The notes beneath the pieces were generated by a model, which saw only the letters and a list, made by a program, of their open reading frames with translations, was not told the origin of the DNA and ran no database searches. A stretch of 64,000 nt of DNA from Mesostigma viride (taxonomy: Eukaryota > Streptophyta > Mesostigmatophyceae > Mesostigmatales > Mesostigmataceae): contig RPFO01001921.1 in the NCBI GenBank assembly GCA_009746045.1, positions 24,234 to 88,233 on the forward strand. The letters are read 5' to 3'. A program made the translations under genes and the position numbers. How positions within the stretch are numbered: position 1 is the first letter of the stretch; every line of letters begins with the position of its first letter. Below are positions 46,700-58,647 of the stretch, piece by piece.

Positions 46700-47693
46700 G
46701 CCGAGTCGTTTATGTCATTTACAACGGCAGGTACCGTCAACGTATCTGCAGCGGCCAGACGCAACGGGATACCTGGACGCGTTTTCAGGAACATGTCCGG
46801 GCAGCACGCCACCATATATTGGCCGCCCTGCCGCCAACGACGACAACCCCCTACATGGCGCCATGGCCCAATACAGGTAGTGGGACTGGCGCGGGTACCG
46901 GTCATGCCAGGTTGGAACATGTCGATCCCCGGTACCAGCCTTCACCGGCGCAGCATTTCGCAAAGCAGGGCATCGGGAAGTTTTTTGGACTGACGAATGT
47001 TGACATGCATTTCCGCCCCACGCCGGTTATAATTTTTTCATTGAAGGCAAGAGCTTCAAAGCTCAGTCTCGCCGCCGCCCGCCTCCCCCCCGTCCCCGCC
47101 CTCTTATGTTCATCCGTGCCTGGCGTCTTCGAAGCATAATCTCCACCCATATCGCCCATATCCCCACACCGTCGCCCATGCCCCTCCGCCTTCCACACAT
47201 GTGTCCCCCACTCCTTCCCTTTATACTCCCGACCAGTCTCCGCTGCCTACGTCACATGTCAGTCGGCTTATGCAACGCGGCAACTTTCATGCATCCTATC
47301 TCGAGGCCTGCAGCTGGACTTGAACAGAAGAAGCTTACCAGCTTACTGACATTGCCGTCGGGTCGTGCTCAGTCCCCAGCTGATTTGCAAGTCCCCCGCT
47401 CCCATGCTACTAATCAGCGTGGTCAGTAGGCTGCGTGGCCTTCTCTTACGTTAATCATCCGGCACCGTGTAAATGGGAATGCAGATGCACTGCGTACGCG
47501 TCGTTAACTGATCTCACCTTTCATTCATGCATGCTGCTATGGATGAGCTGTGTTTGCCCCACATTCTCCATTGGCTGCAAGTGCAGGCTGCTATGCCGCC
47601 AGTCGTGGTGCGCAACAGTGCTTTCGGCACTTCCATTGCCGCCTGGCATTACTCTCCCACCTTGGGACAAATCGGGCTTTCAGCAACGGGAAG
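46700..47693. other. no gene assembled; weakly coding-like stretch before the hAT insertion
   Basis: A plus-strand frame (47527 onward, containing VVVRNSAFGTSIAAWHYSPT) and a minus-strand frame (46902-47198) are protein-like but unrecognised. The first is broken by the hAT element at 47702. Confidence 0.3.
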
Positions 47694-48108
47694 GTCAGCC
47701 GCAGTGAAAAATAGTACGGCGTATAATACGATTCGTACGCGTATTACACGTGTATACGTAATATACGTAGCTTTTCCGTACGAAATATGTGGTTTTCGTA
47801 CAGTGGTTCTGTACGACCGCGTACAATACGCGTACTGATTTGGCACGTAGGACAGGCGTACAAGACAATTTCCCGCGTTTGGGGGGGCCTGGGAGGCTGC
47901 GGCTCGGTCTTTTTGCTTACTTCTAGTATCTATGCGTACATGCAATTGCAAGGTTACCGGGCGACGTGGTTGCTCGGAATGCTGCCAAGCTCAGTGGCTG
48001 GGAAACACAGAGACGAGGGCAATACAGGCTGTACCTATTACTGGCGGGCCTGTGTACCCCGCGGCATTGTTGCGGTGCTAGCAATTCGACAGAACATCTT
48101 TAGCAGCC

Positions 48109-50560
48109 ATGGGAGACGACATTCAGTTGACGATGCTGGTGATTGCCCCGTTGGTGATGACGGGGATGAGATGTCTGTGCAACAAGAAACTGTTTGGAGC
48201 TTTATATCAAAGGATAAACCTCTCAAGAATGGGCACCCGGCAGGGAATTACGCCAATGATGGCATGCCTGACATGCAAGGCGGCCTTCAAGGGCACTGCC
48301 ACGCGAGCGAAGGCTCACATCATGGGTGGCAAATATGCAACCCGGCCTCGATGGGGTGAGCAAATGCACGAATCGATCCGCCAAAGGCGTTTTGTGTTGA
48401 CCAGGCTCAGGCTGCAGCTAGAGGAGGCAGAGAATTAAGGAAGCCAAGAAGCGGCGACGGCAGGACGCTGCATGCTTGAGTAGAGATGGCGGCCGAGGTC
48501 CGGAACCTGCGTAGGGAAGGTCTGATGATCAAATGAGGAGCCAGACATCAAGGAGAGTGATGCACGAACGTGGAAGTCTGCCCGTGCTAGCACTATCAAC
48601 ACCGGAGCTGGTTCCAGCGCATCGCAGAGCAAGCGGGGCGTTCCGGCGATCATGGTACTCAGCCTGCCGCGGTCGTGTTGACCAAGCAGCAGCTTGACTA
48701 TGAGGAGCTGTGCAGCAGGGCATTTATGACTGCAGGCGCCGCCTTCAATGTCCTTCAATGTCATCGACAATCCGGCATTCCGCCTGGCCCTCAACAAGAT
48801 CAGCAAGGCAGGGGCGTTAAGCGCACTGGGATACGTCCCGCCTCGCGCGAACACCATGCGGACTCGGGATGCACCCCGTGTTGCTGCGCAGGTGGAGCAG
48901 GACGTGGCGAAGCACATGGAGCCTGCACACTAGTGACGGGCGGCACGCTGGGCACAGATAGATGGGTGGAAGGACTGCACAAGTGAGTCACTCATCGTGA
49001 ATGTGTTTCAGCTGGCAGCCCGATTTTGTCCACTTCCTGGGATCAGATTACGTCACTGGTGAGACCAAGACCTCAGAGTTTTTGAGGAACAAGCTGCGCC
49101 AGTATATCCTGAAGGTGGGCCCTGAGCACGTGGTGCAGGTGATCAGTGACACTGCTGCTGTCATGGAAGCGATGAAGAATTTGCTGCCGGAGGCTGAGTT
49201 CCCCAGCATCATGCATCTTTTCCAAGTGCGCTGCACACTGTGTCGACCTCTTGATGGACTCGGACACTGATGTACAAGGAGAAGCCAATCGGCGAGACGC
49301 TGGACAAGGTGAACACGGTGGTGATCGCCCTACGTTGACTCAGCGCCACGAGAAGGTGAAGAGCCACATGATGCCGGCATCCACAAAAGGACACCAAGTC
49401 ACTCAGTGACCCAGGCTGAAGAAGTACGGGGAGACAAGGTTTGCCACAAGGTAGGTACATGATATAGGGGTCATGTTTTTGTCTCTTGATTGCAAATATC
49501 TTGCATATTATCTTCCAGTCAGCCTTACCACCAGCCTTCGAGTGGCCGGTGCTGCCGACATGTGACAATTATTCTTCACGCGGACCAGGTTCCTGCATGT
49601 CGCTGCAGCCAGAGCGTGCACGCCAGAGGTCCTGTCGCTGCGGCAGAGCGTGCACGACTGAGGCCAAGACTGGCAGCGTGCACGTGCTCATGCACGTTTG
49701 AGAATGAGGATCTGGCTACTGCTGCCATGCAGCAAGGCAGACCGGGGGGAGGTCACCTTCGACACGGTGGCCACCATCATCCTGAGAACTCCGGCTTCTG
49801 GACAGAGGTCAAGCTGCTGAACTACATGTTCGAGCCTCTCAATGAGGTCTTGAAGCTCTTTGACAGCGATGAGCCATGCACCGGCAGGCTGTATCATCGC
49901 ATGTTCCAGCTCTGAAGCCGTTGAGGTTGTGCGCATCAAGGGGATGCCTATTGCCCTCAGTGGGGGACTGACAAGCCATGGGGAAGTTGGTGTCCAGAGG
50001 AACGGTGGAACTACATGCACTCCCCCATACACGCAGCCGGCTATTGCGTGGACCCGGCATTTTTGTTGGGGCACAACCAGGAGAACAACCAGGAGCTAGG
50101 TCATGGATGCGGGGGTCCGGTTGTGTGCCAAGAAGATCCTTGGCAGCGACGAGGCATACGACCACGCCTCGCTACAGCTGCAGCACTACCGGTTCAGGCT
50201 GGGTGCCTTCTCTGACAAGGATGCGTGGAGGCAGGCGGAGGCATGCCGGCTGTTAGGGAGTCCCTCGCTGTCCTACAAGTGGTGGATTCTCATGGGGGGC
50301 CAGCGTCCCCGAGCTGCAGAAGGTGGCAAAGCCAGATGCTGGCCCAGCCTGTTTCAAACAGCTCTGTGGAACGGGTGAACAGCGCACGGCCGGCTGGATC
50401 AAGTCCCTCACTCAGAAGGAATCCATGAGAGCCACAACCAGCTGATCTACGTGCACCATGCACCGACCTGCGCTCCCTTGGGAAAATTAGGGACGCTGAG
50501 CCTGAGCGGATGAGACTGGCCCCTAGCTTCTAAACTGCCCCCTTGGTACAACACAGGTTA
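48109..50560 (+). pseudogene. hAT-family transposase, broken
   Basis: Blocks appear in family order in shifting frames. (1) 48109-48438: BED-type zinc finger, CLTCKAAFKGTATRAKAHIM. (2) 48675-48933: AAFNVIDNPAFRLALNKI and GYVPPRANTMRT, the region before the catalytic core; a 10-bp tandem duplication (CTTCAATGTC, about 48748-48768) shifts the frame. (3) 49001-49240: GETKTSEFLRNKLRQYILKV and HVVQVISDTAAVMEAM, a DUF659-type core, then shifted CVDLLMDSD. (4) about 49420: KKYGETRFAT. (5) 49800-49914: FWTEVKLLNYMFEPLNEVLK. (6) about 50010: MHSPIHAAGYCVDPAFLL. (7) about 50335: MLAQPVSNSSVERVNSA, the C-terminal dimerisation region. hAT transposases cut and paste the element; this copy has several frameshifts and cannot do so, though some interruptions could be unrecognised introns. 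Confidence 0.8.
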
Positions 50561-50747
50561 TTCGTGATAGCAAGAATTCGGGGTTATGCATGCTGCTCCT
50601 ATGCGGTGCGTAGGCCCCCCTTGCATATTTCATTTTTGTGTCTTATTGGCCCCACGCCACCATGTCAAGCTACATGACAAGTATAGGCAAGTTGCCTTCC
50701 CTTCATGGTCCCCAGCCCTTGCCTTGTGCTATTTTTCATCAAGCCAT

Positions 50748-51880
50748 AAGTAAGTAAGTACTTGCGTGTCATGCGCAAAGGCATGCCACGGAGTACTATG
50801 CTAATCTCATTAGAAAAATAATTACACAAAAGTTTAAACAAATATCGTCTGCATCATCCCCCAACCGTTAAGCACTAGATGGGGATGTAATCCTCATCCG
50901 AGCTGTCCTCTACTGTAATGGCAGACGAGGCGGTAGTGTAGCGGCTATCCTCAGGACCAATAACCTCCACCTGCGGACTTCTACCCTGGCTAGCAACGGG
51001 CCGCGGGGCCCGTGGGGAGAAAACAGGAGCATACCCCTCGGGGAGGTGCTTATCGCAGATGGCAGCCCATTTCTCCTTGTCAATCGATCATGCGGGCGCG
51101 GAGTACGGATAGTCCCAGAAGCCCTGCATCTTCAAGCAGTTGTGTCACATAGGTCCGGGTCGCGCCGCGCCGGTGCCCGGCGCGCGCAAGTTTGCCAGTG
51201 GGTTGCGATGGGACAAGGGGACCCTGCCATAGGAGGAGGTGTCTACCTGGTTGGCCCGTCTTAAGCCCCCCGGCAGGGCCGGCCCACATCGCGGTATTCA
51301 CCTGGTCTGTGCGGGCAAGATGGCCGGCAAAGAGGAGGCGGCGGTGTCGGATGGTATGGGTGACAAGAGGGAGCTCGCAGTAGAGCTCGGCCCGGGTGCG
51401 GCGTTTTTGGTAGCGGACGCCGAGGATATGACGGAGCATTCGAGTGACGGTGCCGTCAAGCTGCTGGCTCAGCGCCTGGTCCAGGGTCCACGCCTCGCAG
51501 CCATAAAGGAGGATGCTGAGGACAAGGGCCTTGAACAGAATGCGCTTGCGTCGCTCACTCAGGTAGCGACAGGTCCAGAACCTGTCAAGGCGGCGGAGGG
51601 CCGCCCAGGCCTGGCCAATGCGGGTGTTGATGTCGTCGGCCGTGGAGGGAAGCCAGCTGCCAAGGAGCTTGAAGCGAGTCGCCGGGGGGACGGGGCTGCC
51701 GTCTAGCAAGAGGAGGGTGGGTGGGGCTATCCCAGCAGGGAAGCCGATGGCCATGACCTCCGTTTTCTTGCTGATCATAAGCCCCACCGCCCGCGCTTCC
51801 AGTGATATCGATAAGCTGTCTAGCCACAGTTGGGCTGACTCTGGGGTTTCCACGAGTGTCGTGTCATCAGCGTAGATCAG
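50748..51880 (-). mobile_element. 5'-truncated LINE (family A) nested in the hAT element, 10-bp target duplication
   Basis: The 5' break lies exactly at LIYADDTTLVETPESAQL, so the reverse-transcriptase catalytic motif YADD is retained but everything upstream (fingers, endonuclease, ORF1) is absent. It continues SISLEARAVGLMISKKTEVM, LLDGSPVPPATRFKLLGSWL, LVLSILLYGCEAWTLDQALS and RHRRLLFAGHLARTDQV. A 4-bp insertion near 51088 puts a stop after RARMID; beyond it the C-terminus and 3' UTR match 20579-20965. The tail is CTTA repeats. ATCAAGCCAT flanks both sides (50738-50747 and 51881-51890). Insertion is younger than the hAT insertion because it interrupts it. Confidence 0.87.
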
Positions 51881-52446
51881 ATCAAGCCATGTGCACGGGG
51901 GTGGCAGTCGTGCTCAACAACCATAATAACAATGGTGGCGAGCGCGTGACATGCGTGTTGTATCATCGGCCATGGATGGAGTCACGTGCAGTTTTGAAAT
52001 GGGATGACAATCAAATCCAGCAACCATTCTATTTGTGGTCTTGATATTAGTAGCAGCGGCCATGTTGATATTTGTGTTGTAAGGGCCATCATGCCATGTT
52101 TAGCTTTCACAATTGACGTTAACACTTGTTTGAGCATATGGGTAAATGATCGAAGGTTTATTCCTAAGCAAGCATGATCATGACGGTGGCTTATTATATT
52201 CAGTTGATGCCATGCCGTGTTGGAACTGTTATTACATGTGGAAACACGTGTATTTTGTCATGTTTCAGGTGGCCGTACATGCTCAGATATTCTTATACCT
52301 CCAAAAACCACACAAAAACGAGCCATTTAGCATTTCACCGTACTATATTTCGTATTATACAGCGTACTACCGTATTATACATAGTAGTACACCCCGGGAC
52401 CGTATTTTACCGTTCTACATACGTACTATTTGACTCTGGTCAGCCG

Positions 52447-54229
52447 CGATACAAAGCCCACCGAGCTGGCCACCATCTTGGCATATGCAGGGCCCTGTGC
52501 ACATGCCCCTGCCAACAACAATTACGGTATTTCAAGTACCTTGATCCCACCTCACAGCACGTCAGACCGCTCGATCAGACCTCAGTGATCCTGCCGAGCC
52601 ACACACTTGTTGTGTAGTAGACCTTTTTGCCAAAGGCACCAAGTTTCGGCCGTGGGCCGGTCAAGCGCGCGTGTGCCAAACGGAGGTGAATGCACTGCTA
52701 TATTGCAAAATCACTGCGCAAATTCTGCATTATGCCATTTGCACGGACCTCCAGCTTGCTCCCGTTGCCATGGACCCGTGGTTCAGGGCCGTCAAATTCA
52801 CGAATGCAATGCACGTCTAACAAGGCTTGATTACCGTCTATAGATACGCCGGTGCATGCCCAGGACTGCACCGCACCACCTGGCTCAACACCACGGATGC
52901 ACGAAGCACTTCATGCATGCAAGCAGGACTTTACATATTAATTAGTCGATCCCGTGTGTTGACAAGAGTGCAAATTTGCTTTTATCTGCAAAAAGCACAA
53001 CCTTGCTACTTTGCACCACGCGAGTTGGCGTCCACCACTACCCCCCCATTTTCCGCGTGCACAGTCCACCGCGCCAGTATCACTGCCGCTCATCGGGCTT
53101 TTCTGCAAGCAGCCAAAACATCGTCGCTCGGGCCTTCCATAAGCGGGCTATAGCGACAGTACGCGCCACAACGTACCTCTACACACCCATATCTGTCTGT
53201 ATCTAACGAGTTCTTAAGCTGCACCAAACTCCTGTTGCTGTGCTCACCATTGCTGCGTAGTGCGTCATATTCCGCCCCACTGATGCCTTTATAATCAAAA
53301 CTCACCTACCATGCTCTTCTCCCCGTCGCCATGCTCTTCTCCCCCGACAAGCCAATACACTATGGGTCAGGAGATTCTGTCGAATGCCGGGTATGCCATG
53401 CGCTGGTAGTTATGTAATTGGATTGTCATATAATGCTTATACTCAGCCCAAGTACGCCTGCGCCTTGCCGCCCTTAGCCGACAGAGTGTTCTATTATATA
53501 AGACATCCATCCGCAGAGATAAGACGGAAGCTTCTGCCCCGCATACTGAGCCACCTATGATCGATTTCACCACTCAATACACCACCGGCACTCTAGATTT
53601 GAAAGCTCGTTTAGATAATAGCCTGTACTCGTCTGTATGCATGCAGAGTAGTCGATCACCGGCCGGGGCGCGCCAACCGCGCCTGCACGTACGTGTGTGT
53701 CTCTCAGACCAAGCCATGGCATGCGCAATGTGGCTAGCTCTCGATCAGGGTTTGCGGCAGGTGCCAGGTGCTATCGTGCGGGATAGTTATAACTATATAA
53801 TCGCGACGGCTGACCTTGTTAATTCATTGGCCGGATCTCTTATCGATCTTCGGTAGATATTAATTGACACCTTCATGTTTGTTTTGCGGGCGATGTATAC
53901 CGGCCAACAAGCTATTGGCATAGTTAGTCTCCATGCTTTGCTGTAGACTAAGTCTCAAAGGCATTGTGAATACAACGTATGAATAAGCCTTGTAAACCTA
54001 CGTTGGTATGTGAATATAAATACCACGTGGGCTATGCAGATAGGAATGCTAGTCGAGTCGCATACGTTTCCCTAGATAGGTACTTTGGGTACTGGGGTAC
54101 GTGACAGATGTCAGTACCCAGTATACGTAGTGTCCTGTCATTAGACGGTACTAGAGTATCCTAGATAGGGACCGTACTGCAGCGTGCATTGATCTGTGAT
54201 CACACGATGCAGTGACTAGACTGCTACCT
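52447..54229. other. no gene seen
   Basis: Short frames only. GAATATAAATACC at about 54011 is a TATA-like sequence and the 53900-54230 stretch could be part of a retroelement end. No coding region supported. Confidence 0.3.
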
Positions 54230-55215
54230 CCCTAAGCTCGTCTGGATTTGTACTAGAACACTACTACAAATTGAGATTTTTCAAACTTTGTTATTTAGGG
54301 CCTCTCGTAAGTCCAAAGCATGTAGGTTATTGTCCCAACATGTTGTGACACCGTGACACCGTGACACCGTGACACCGTGACACCGTGACACCGTGACACC
54401 ATAACGCTAGTATTTTACGATTTTGTATGGTGTCACAAGGTAATGTGGCGCCCATGGGGTTGCAACAATGATATTACATTGCCCAGAAGCACTGATTAAC
54501 ATGAGGTGACATTGTGACACCGTGACACGATGGCACCATAACGCTAGTATTTTACGATTTTGTATGGTGTCACAAGGTAATGTGGCGCCCATGGGGTTGC
54601 AACAATGATATTACATTGCCCAGAAGCACTGATTAACATGAGGTGACATTGTGACACCGTGACACCGTGACACCGTGACACCGTGACACCGTGACACGAT
54701 GGCACGTACATAACGCTAGTATTTTACGATTTTGTATGGTGTCACAAGGTAATGTGGCGCCCATGGGGTTGCAACAATGATATTACATTGCCCAGAAGCA
54801 CTGATTAACATGAGGTGACATTGTGACACCGTGACACCGTGACACCGTGACACCGTGACACGATGGCACCATAACGCTAGTATTTTACGATTTTGTATGG
54901 TGTCACAAGGTAATGTGGCGCCCATGGGGTTGCAACAATGATATTACATTGCCCAGAAGCACTGATTAACATGAGGTGACATTGTGACACCGTGACACCG
55001 TGACACCGTGACACCGTGACACCGTGACACGATGGCACCATAACGCTAGTATTTTACGATTTTGTATGGTGTCACAAGGTAATGTGGCGCCCATGGGGTT
55101 GCAACAATGATATTACATTGCCCAGAAGCACTGATTAACATGAGGTGACATTGTGACACCGTGACATCGTGACATTGTGACACCGTGACAGCATGATAGT
55201 GACAATATGACACGA
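54230..55215. repeat. composite satellite: ~100-bp core plus variable GTGACACC octamer runs
   Basis: Five copies of a core starting ACGCTAGTATTTTACGATTT at about 54404, 54541, 54713, 54874 and 55043 are joined by one to seven GTGACACC octamers, so the spacing varies (137, 172, 161, 169 bp). The cores are nearly identical; only octamer number differs. A sixth degenerate core lies at about 55215. The left flank (54230-54258) matches 61465-61493 inverted. Confidence 0.88.
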
Positions 55216-55519
55216 TAGCACTAGCATTTCATGATTTTGTTGTTTAGTGCCACAAAGTATTAACGCAACATTAATGTATTATGCAACCATGTATAAATAA
55301 AAGAAAATTTATGAATATGATGGATGACCAATAATCCCTATTACATGGCCTAGCAAACTTGCATCTGCCAACTGTGTCTCTCTGCCTCTTTAATATCAAA
55401 TGCAAGATAAAATAATGTATATTAGCTTAAACTTACCTGACAATGATTTGCATACAGCTTTCTTTAATGCAGAATCTGGTGCCAAGCAAATGCCGTATCA
55501 AAACCATACATGCCCAATC

Positions 55520-56511
55520 TAATATGAACCATAATAATCGTGTTGCCCCGACTCGTCTACATCTTGCGAGTAGGGTGGCCTTTTCCGCGGTGGAGCCTGG
55601 GCATGTGCCAGGTTGTGGGGCCGCCCGGACGTGGGCGTTGTAGGCCCACGTCCCTTGCTCATCAAAATTGCTATGACCCATGAAATGAGAATCCCTGGCT
55701 GCATAACCTCCTCCCTCATCATGATGTTGCCAGTCTTGCTCCCCGGCGGCCTTGGGGATTTGGGGCCTCGGCTTTGTCTTCCTTGGAGATCTCCTTAGAG
55801 GGGGGCTGCGGCATAACGGTAAGTGCCGTCATTGTAATGCTGCACGGGCTCAGGGTTCTCAACGTAGGTGGTTTGTTGCAATGTGCCGCGACCTCAAGGC
55901 TGATGTGGATCAGCTGCCGACCCTTCGCCAGGCTGTGGATCGTACATGCCGGCATGGTATACATAAGCATTGGCCGCTTGCCTGCCAGCGGCAGTAGGCT
56001 GGGCATGCATTCCTTGGTCGTACGGCGCGTACACACCGTGCTCGCCGTACGGTTCCCCCTCCCGATCCAGCTGCCTCGGCCCATCCATTGCGACTGCGCG
56101 CGCGCGTGGCTCTTGTTGACGGTGTGCTGGTTGCAGTCCTGTCACTTGGCCATGGGCCGCGCTGAAGCTTTCGCGTTGCCCCAACGCGGCAGGCGGAGCG
56201 GGCCGGCGAAGCTCCGTGCCAACGCCAGTGCTGGAGCTGGGTGCAGCACTTGCTGGGGTGGATGGCATTCTTCGTTGGTTCTCCAAAGCATTGACCCTCT
56301 CGGTCAGGGCCTTAACCTTGACGTACACGTGCGATTTCTTATTCCCCCGCCCTTCATCACCTACGGGTGTCCCCGCATCAACTGCGCTCTCAGTCTCCTC
56401 CCCCGTTGGCCGTGCTACGCCCGTTCCATCGTCATGCTCCGCACACAACGGTCTGAAAGTGCCAAAAAACAGCCTTATAACTCCTGTACGATGCAAATAT
56501 TGTCGAAACAT
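55520..56511 (-). pseudogene. unrecognised Tyr/Gln/Pro-rich coding-like region with in-frame stops
   Basis: A minus-strand frame from 56511 to 55894 reads through VYVKVKALTERVNALENQRR (short coiled-coil-like), then a Pro/Ala/Gln-rich part and HAGMYDPQPGEGSAADPHQP before TGA. The same frame continues after the stop with TLQQTTYVENPEPVQHYNDG and, past a second stop, to about 55520 (DVDESGQHDYYGSY). Persistence of protein-like composition past two stops suggests a decayed gene or a transposon ORF; read-through or introns are alternatives. I do not recognise a family. Confidence 0.35.
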
Positions 56512-56652
56512 GCTAGATCTTGGTAGGTAGCATGTTCAGGACACCAGTAGAAGGATTGCAACTTTCCGGACTTACCGGACCTCAGCTGACCTATTTTTGG
56601 CATTTCTATTTTTAGCAGTTTTCCAGATTTTAATATAAACAAATACATTCTA

Positions 56653-56770
56653 TTCGAGAGGTCCCCAGTTCGATTCCGGTCGGATTCATTTGCAGATCGC
56701 GTTTTTCCGCGTTTTCCGCGGCCCGGTACTGAACGCAAATGGTTTTCACCTTTGCGGAGTGCCTGATCAA
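56653..56770 (+). mobile_element. tRNA-derived SINE-like element, copy 2, with 12-bp target duplication
   Basis: The 118-bp body matches 968-1087 closely (B-box-like AGTTCGATTCC, then CCGCGTTTTCCGCGGCCCGG and CTTTGCGGAGTGCCTGATCA). It is flanked by AAATACATTCTA at 56641-56652 and 56771-56782. The 5' part, including the A-box-like region of copy 1, is missing, so this copy was 5'-truncated on insertion. The duplication shows it was mobilised by a LINE-type machinery. Confidence 0.85.
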
Positions 56771-56859
56771 AAATACATTCTAATATGCAAATAAAGAGTT
56801 CTTGACCTGGCTGTTTGCAAGTAAGTTGATACTCATGACTAATGACTGTACACAAGATC

Positions 56860-57420
56860 TGATGGTCATCCAACCGCATTTGGTAACAAAATGCCACCAA
56901 ATGCTAGCAAAAATGTGCGTTTTTTGTATTTTTCATCACATTTCATTGCAGTTTCCATACAAGCTGTGCTCGGTTGAGGCTGGAAACTTGTAGGCATCTT
57001 AAACATCATTATTCTAGACATCCCACAAAAATTCAGGTCCATCATAGGGTATTTGATGTCAGTTTGCTCACAAATGTTACCAAAAATGCACGTTTTTCGT
57101 ATTTTTCATCACATTCCATGGCAGTTTCCATACAAGATGTGCTCAGTTCAGGCTGGAAACTTGCATGCATCTTTGCCATCATTATTTTAGACATTCCACA
57201 AAAATTCAGAACCATCAGAGGGTATTTGATGTCAGTTTGCTCACAAATGTTACCAAAAATGCACGTTTTTCGTATTTTTCATCACATTTCAGTGCAGTTT
57301 CCGTACAAGATGTGCTCTGTTGAGGCTGGAAACTTGCATGCATCTTAGCCATCATGATTTTAGACATTCCACAAAAATTCAGGCCCATCATGTTCTATTT
57401 GGTAGAGTTATCAATGCCAT
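56860..57420. repeat. 173-bp satellite, about three units
   Basis: TGGAAACTTG recurs at 56981, 57154 and 57327, exactly 173 bp apart. Units share CACAAATGTTACCAAAAATG, CGTATTTTTCATCACATT and CCACAAAAATTCAG. Word order resembles the 184-bp satellite at 11880-13060 (GCTGGAACTTTGCA, CCCACAAAGTTTCAG, ACAAATGCTAGCA, AAAATGCAGTTTTTC). Confidence 0.8.
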
Positions 57421-57984
57421 ACCTGCCAGTTTCCATTACAAATTCTTACCCATGGATGCGAAACTGCCAGTGTGGAATATCAAGGAGACAATCTGGTCAA
57501 CTCAAATAAGATGACTCACTAAAACATGGAAACCATTCACGAGTGATGTAAGACAACCCGTCCAGGAGACATACATAAAAGTTCATTGATATAGACACAG
57601 CTGACAATATGCACATGTGGCCATGTGGATGCTCACGCAATTTCTATTATACGGAGGAGCTTGCTGAACATAATATTGGCAGCTGTCGCATGCATGGCTA
57701 GAAAGGTCATTTTACACGTGCACCCACAGCATGCCAAGTAATGTAGTTGCAAATTACTCAACACGCGGCATGGCGCTGATGCGTTTGCGCACCCTCATCT
57801 CGGTATCGCTAGCTAGGAGGTAGTGGCACCTCCCTGCACAATCTCTGCCTGACCTTGTCAGCCTTCATGCACTGTGTCAACATGGACACCCCCACACCCT
57901 TGCCCTTGGCATCACAGCCAAGCTTTCGACGGTGGTTGGTGAAGCTCTTGGTGTCCTCCTTGCGCATGTGGTGCATGTGCAAGT

Positions 57985-58243
57985 TACTAAGTGAGTGAGT
58001 GAGTGAGTGAGTGAGTGAGTGAGTGAGTGAGTGAGTGAGTGAGTGAGTGAGTGAGTGAGTGAGTGAGTGAGTGAGTGAGTGAGTGAGTGAGTGAGTGAGT
58101 GAGTGAGTGAGTGAGTGAGTGAGTGAGTGAGTGAGTGAGTGAGTGAGTGAGTGAGTGAGTGAGTGAGTGAGTGAGTGAGTGAGTGAGTGAGTGAGTGCGT
58201 GAGTGCGTGAGTGCGTGAGTGCGTGAGTGCGTGAGTGCGTGAG

Positions 58244-58263
<20 letters not shown>
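57985..58263. repeat. (GTGA)n then (GTGC)n microsatellite
   Basis: About 205 bp of GTGA units, a zone of alternating GTGC/GTGA, then GTGC units, returning briefly to GTGA before the GGGT array. One-base changes between successive blocks imply spread of point variants by slippage. Confidence 0.96.
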
Positions 58264-58283
<20 letters not shown>

Positions 58284-58315
58284 TGAGTGAGTGAGTGAGT
58301 GAGTGAGTGAGTGAG

Positions 58316-58602
58316 TGGGTGGGTGGGTGGGTGGGTGGTGGGTGGGTGGGTGGGTGGGTGGGTGGGTGGGTGGGTGGGTGGGTGGGTGGGTGGTGGGGTG
58401 GGTGGGTGGGTGGGTGGGTGGGTGGGTGGGTGGGTGGGAGGGAGGGAGGGAGGGTCGGTGGGTGGGTGGGTGGGTGGGTGGGTGGGTGGGTGGGTGGGTG
58501 GGTGGGTGGGTGGGTGGGTGGGTGGGTGGGTGGGTGGGTGGTGGTGGGTGGGTGGGTGGGTGGGTGGGTGGGTGGGTGGGTGGGTGGGTGGGTGAGTGAG
58601 TG
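58316..58602. repeat. (GGGT)n microsatellite
   Basis: GGGT units with two 1-bp register slips and one internal (GGGA) block at about 58437-58454. The interior block matches the adjacent array to the right. Confidence 0.96.
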
Positions 58603-58647
58603 AGGGAGTGAGTCCACGAGTGAGTGAGTCCACGAGTGAGTTCACGA

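Larger units (their letters stand above)
47702..52438 (+). mobile_element. complete hAT DNA transposon, 4737 bp, with TIRs and 8-bp target duplication
   Basis: Left end CAGTGAAAAATAGTACG; the reverse complement of the right end is CAGAGTCAAATAGTACG, 14 of 17 identical and beginning CAGTG/CAGAG as hAT ends do. Immediately outside both ends is GTCAGCCG (47694-47701 and 52439-52446), the 8-bp duplication length known for hAT. About 130 bp inside each end is rich in GTACG and CGTAC words, as expected for subterminal transposase-binding repeats. The internal transposase gene is broken and a LINE is nested inside, so this copy cannot move by itself, though the ends might still be recognised. Confidence 0.85.
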
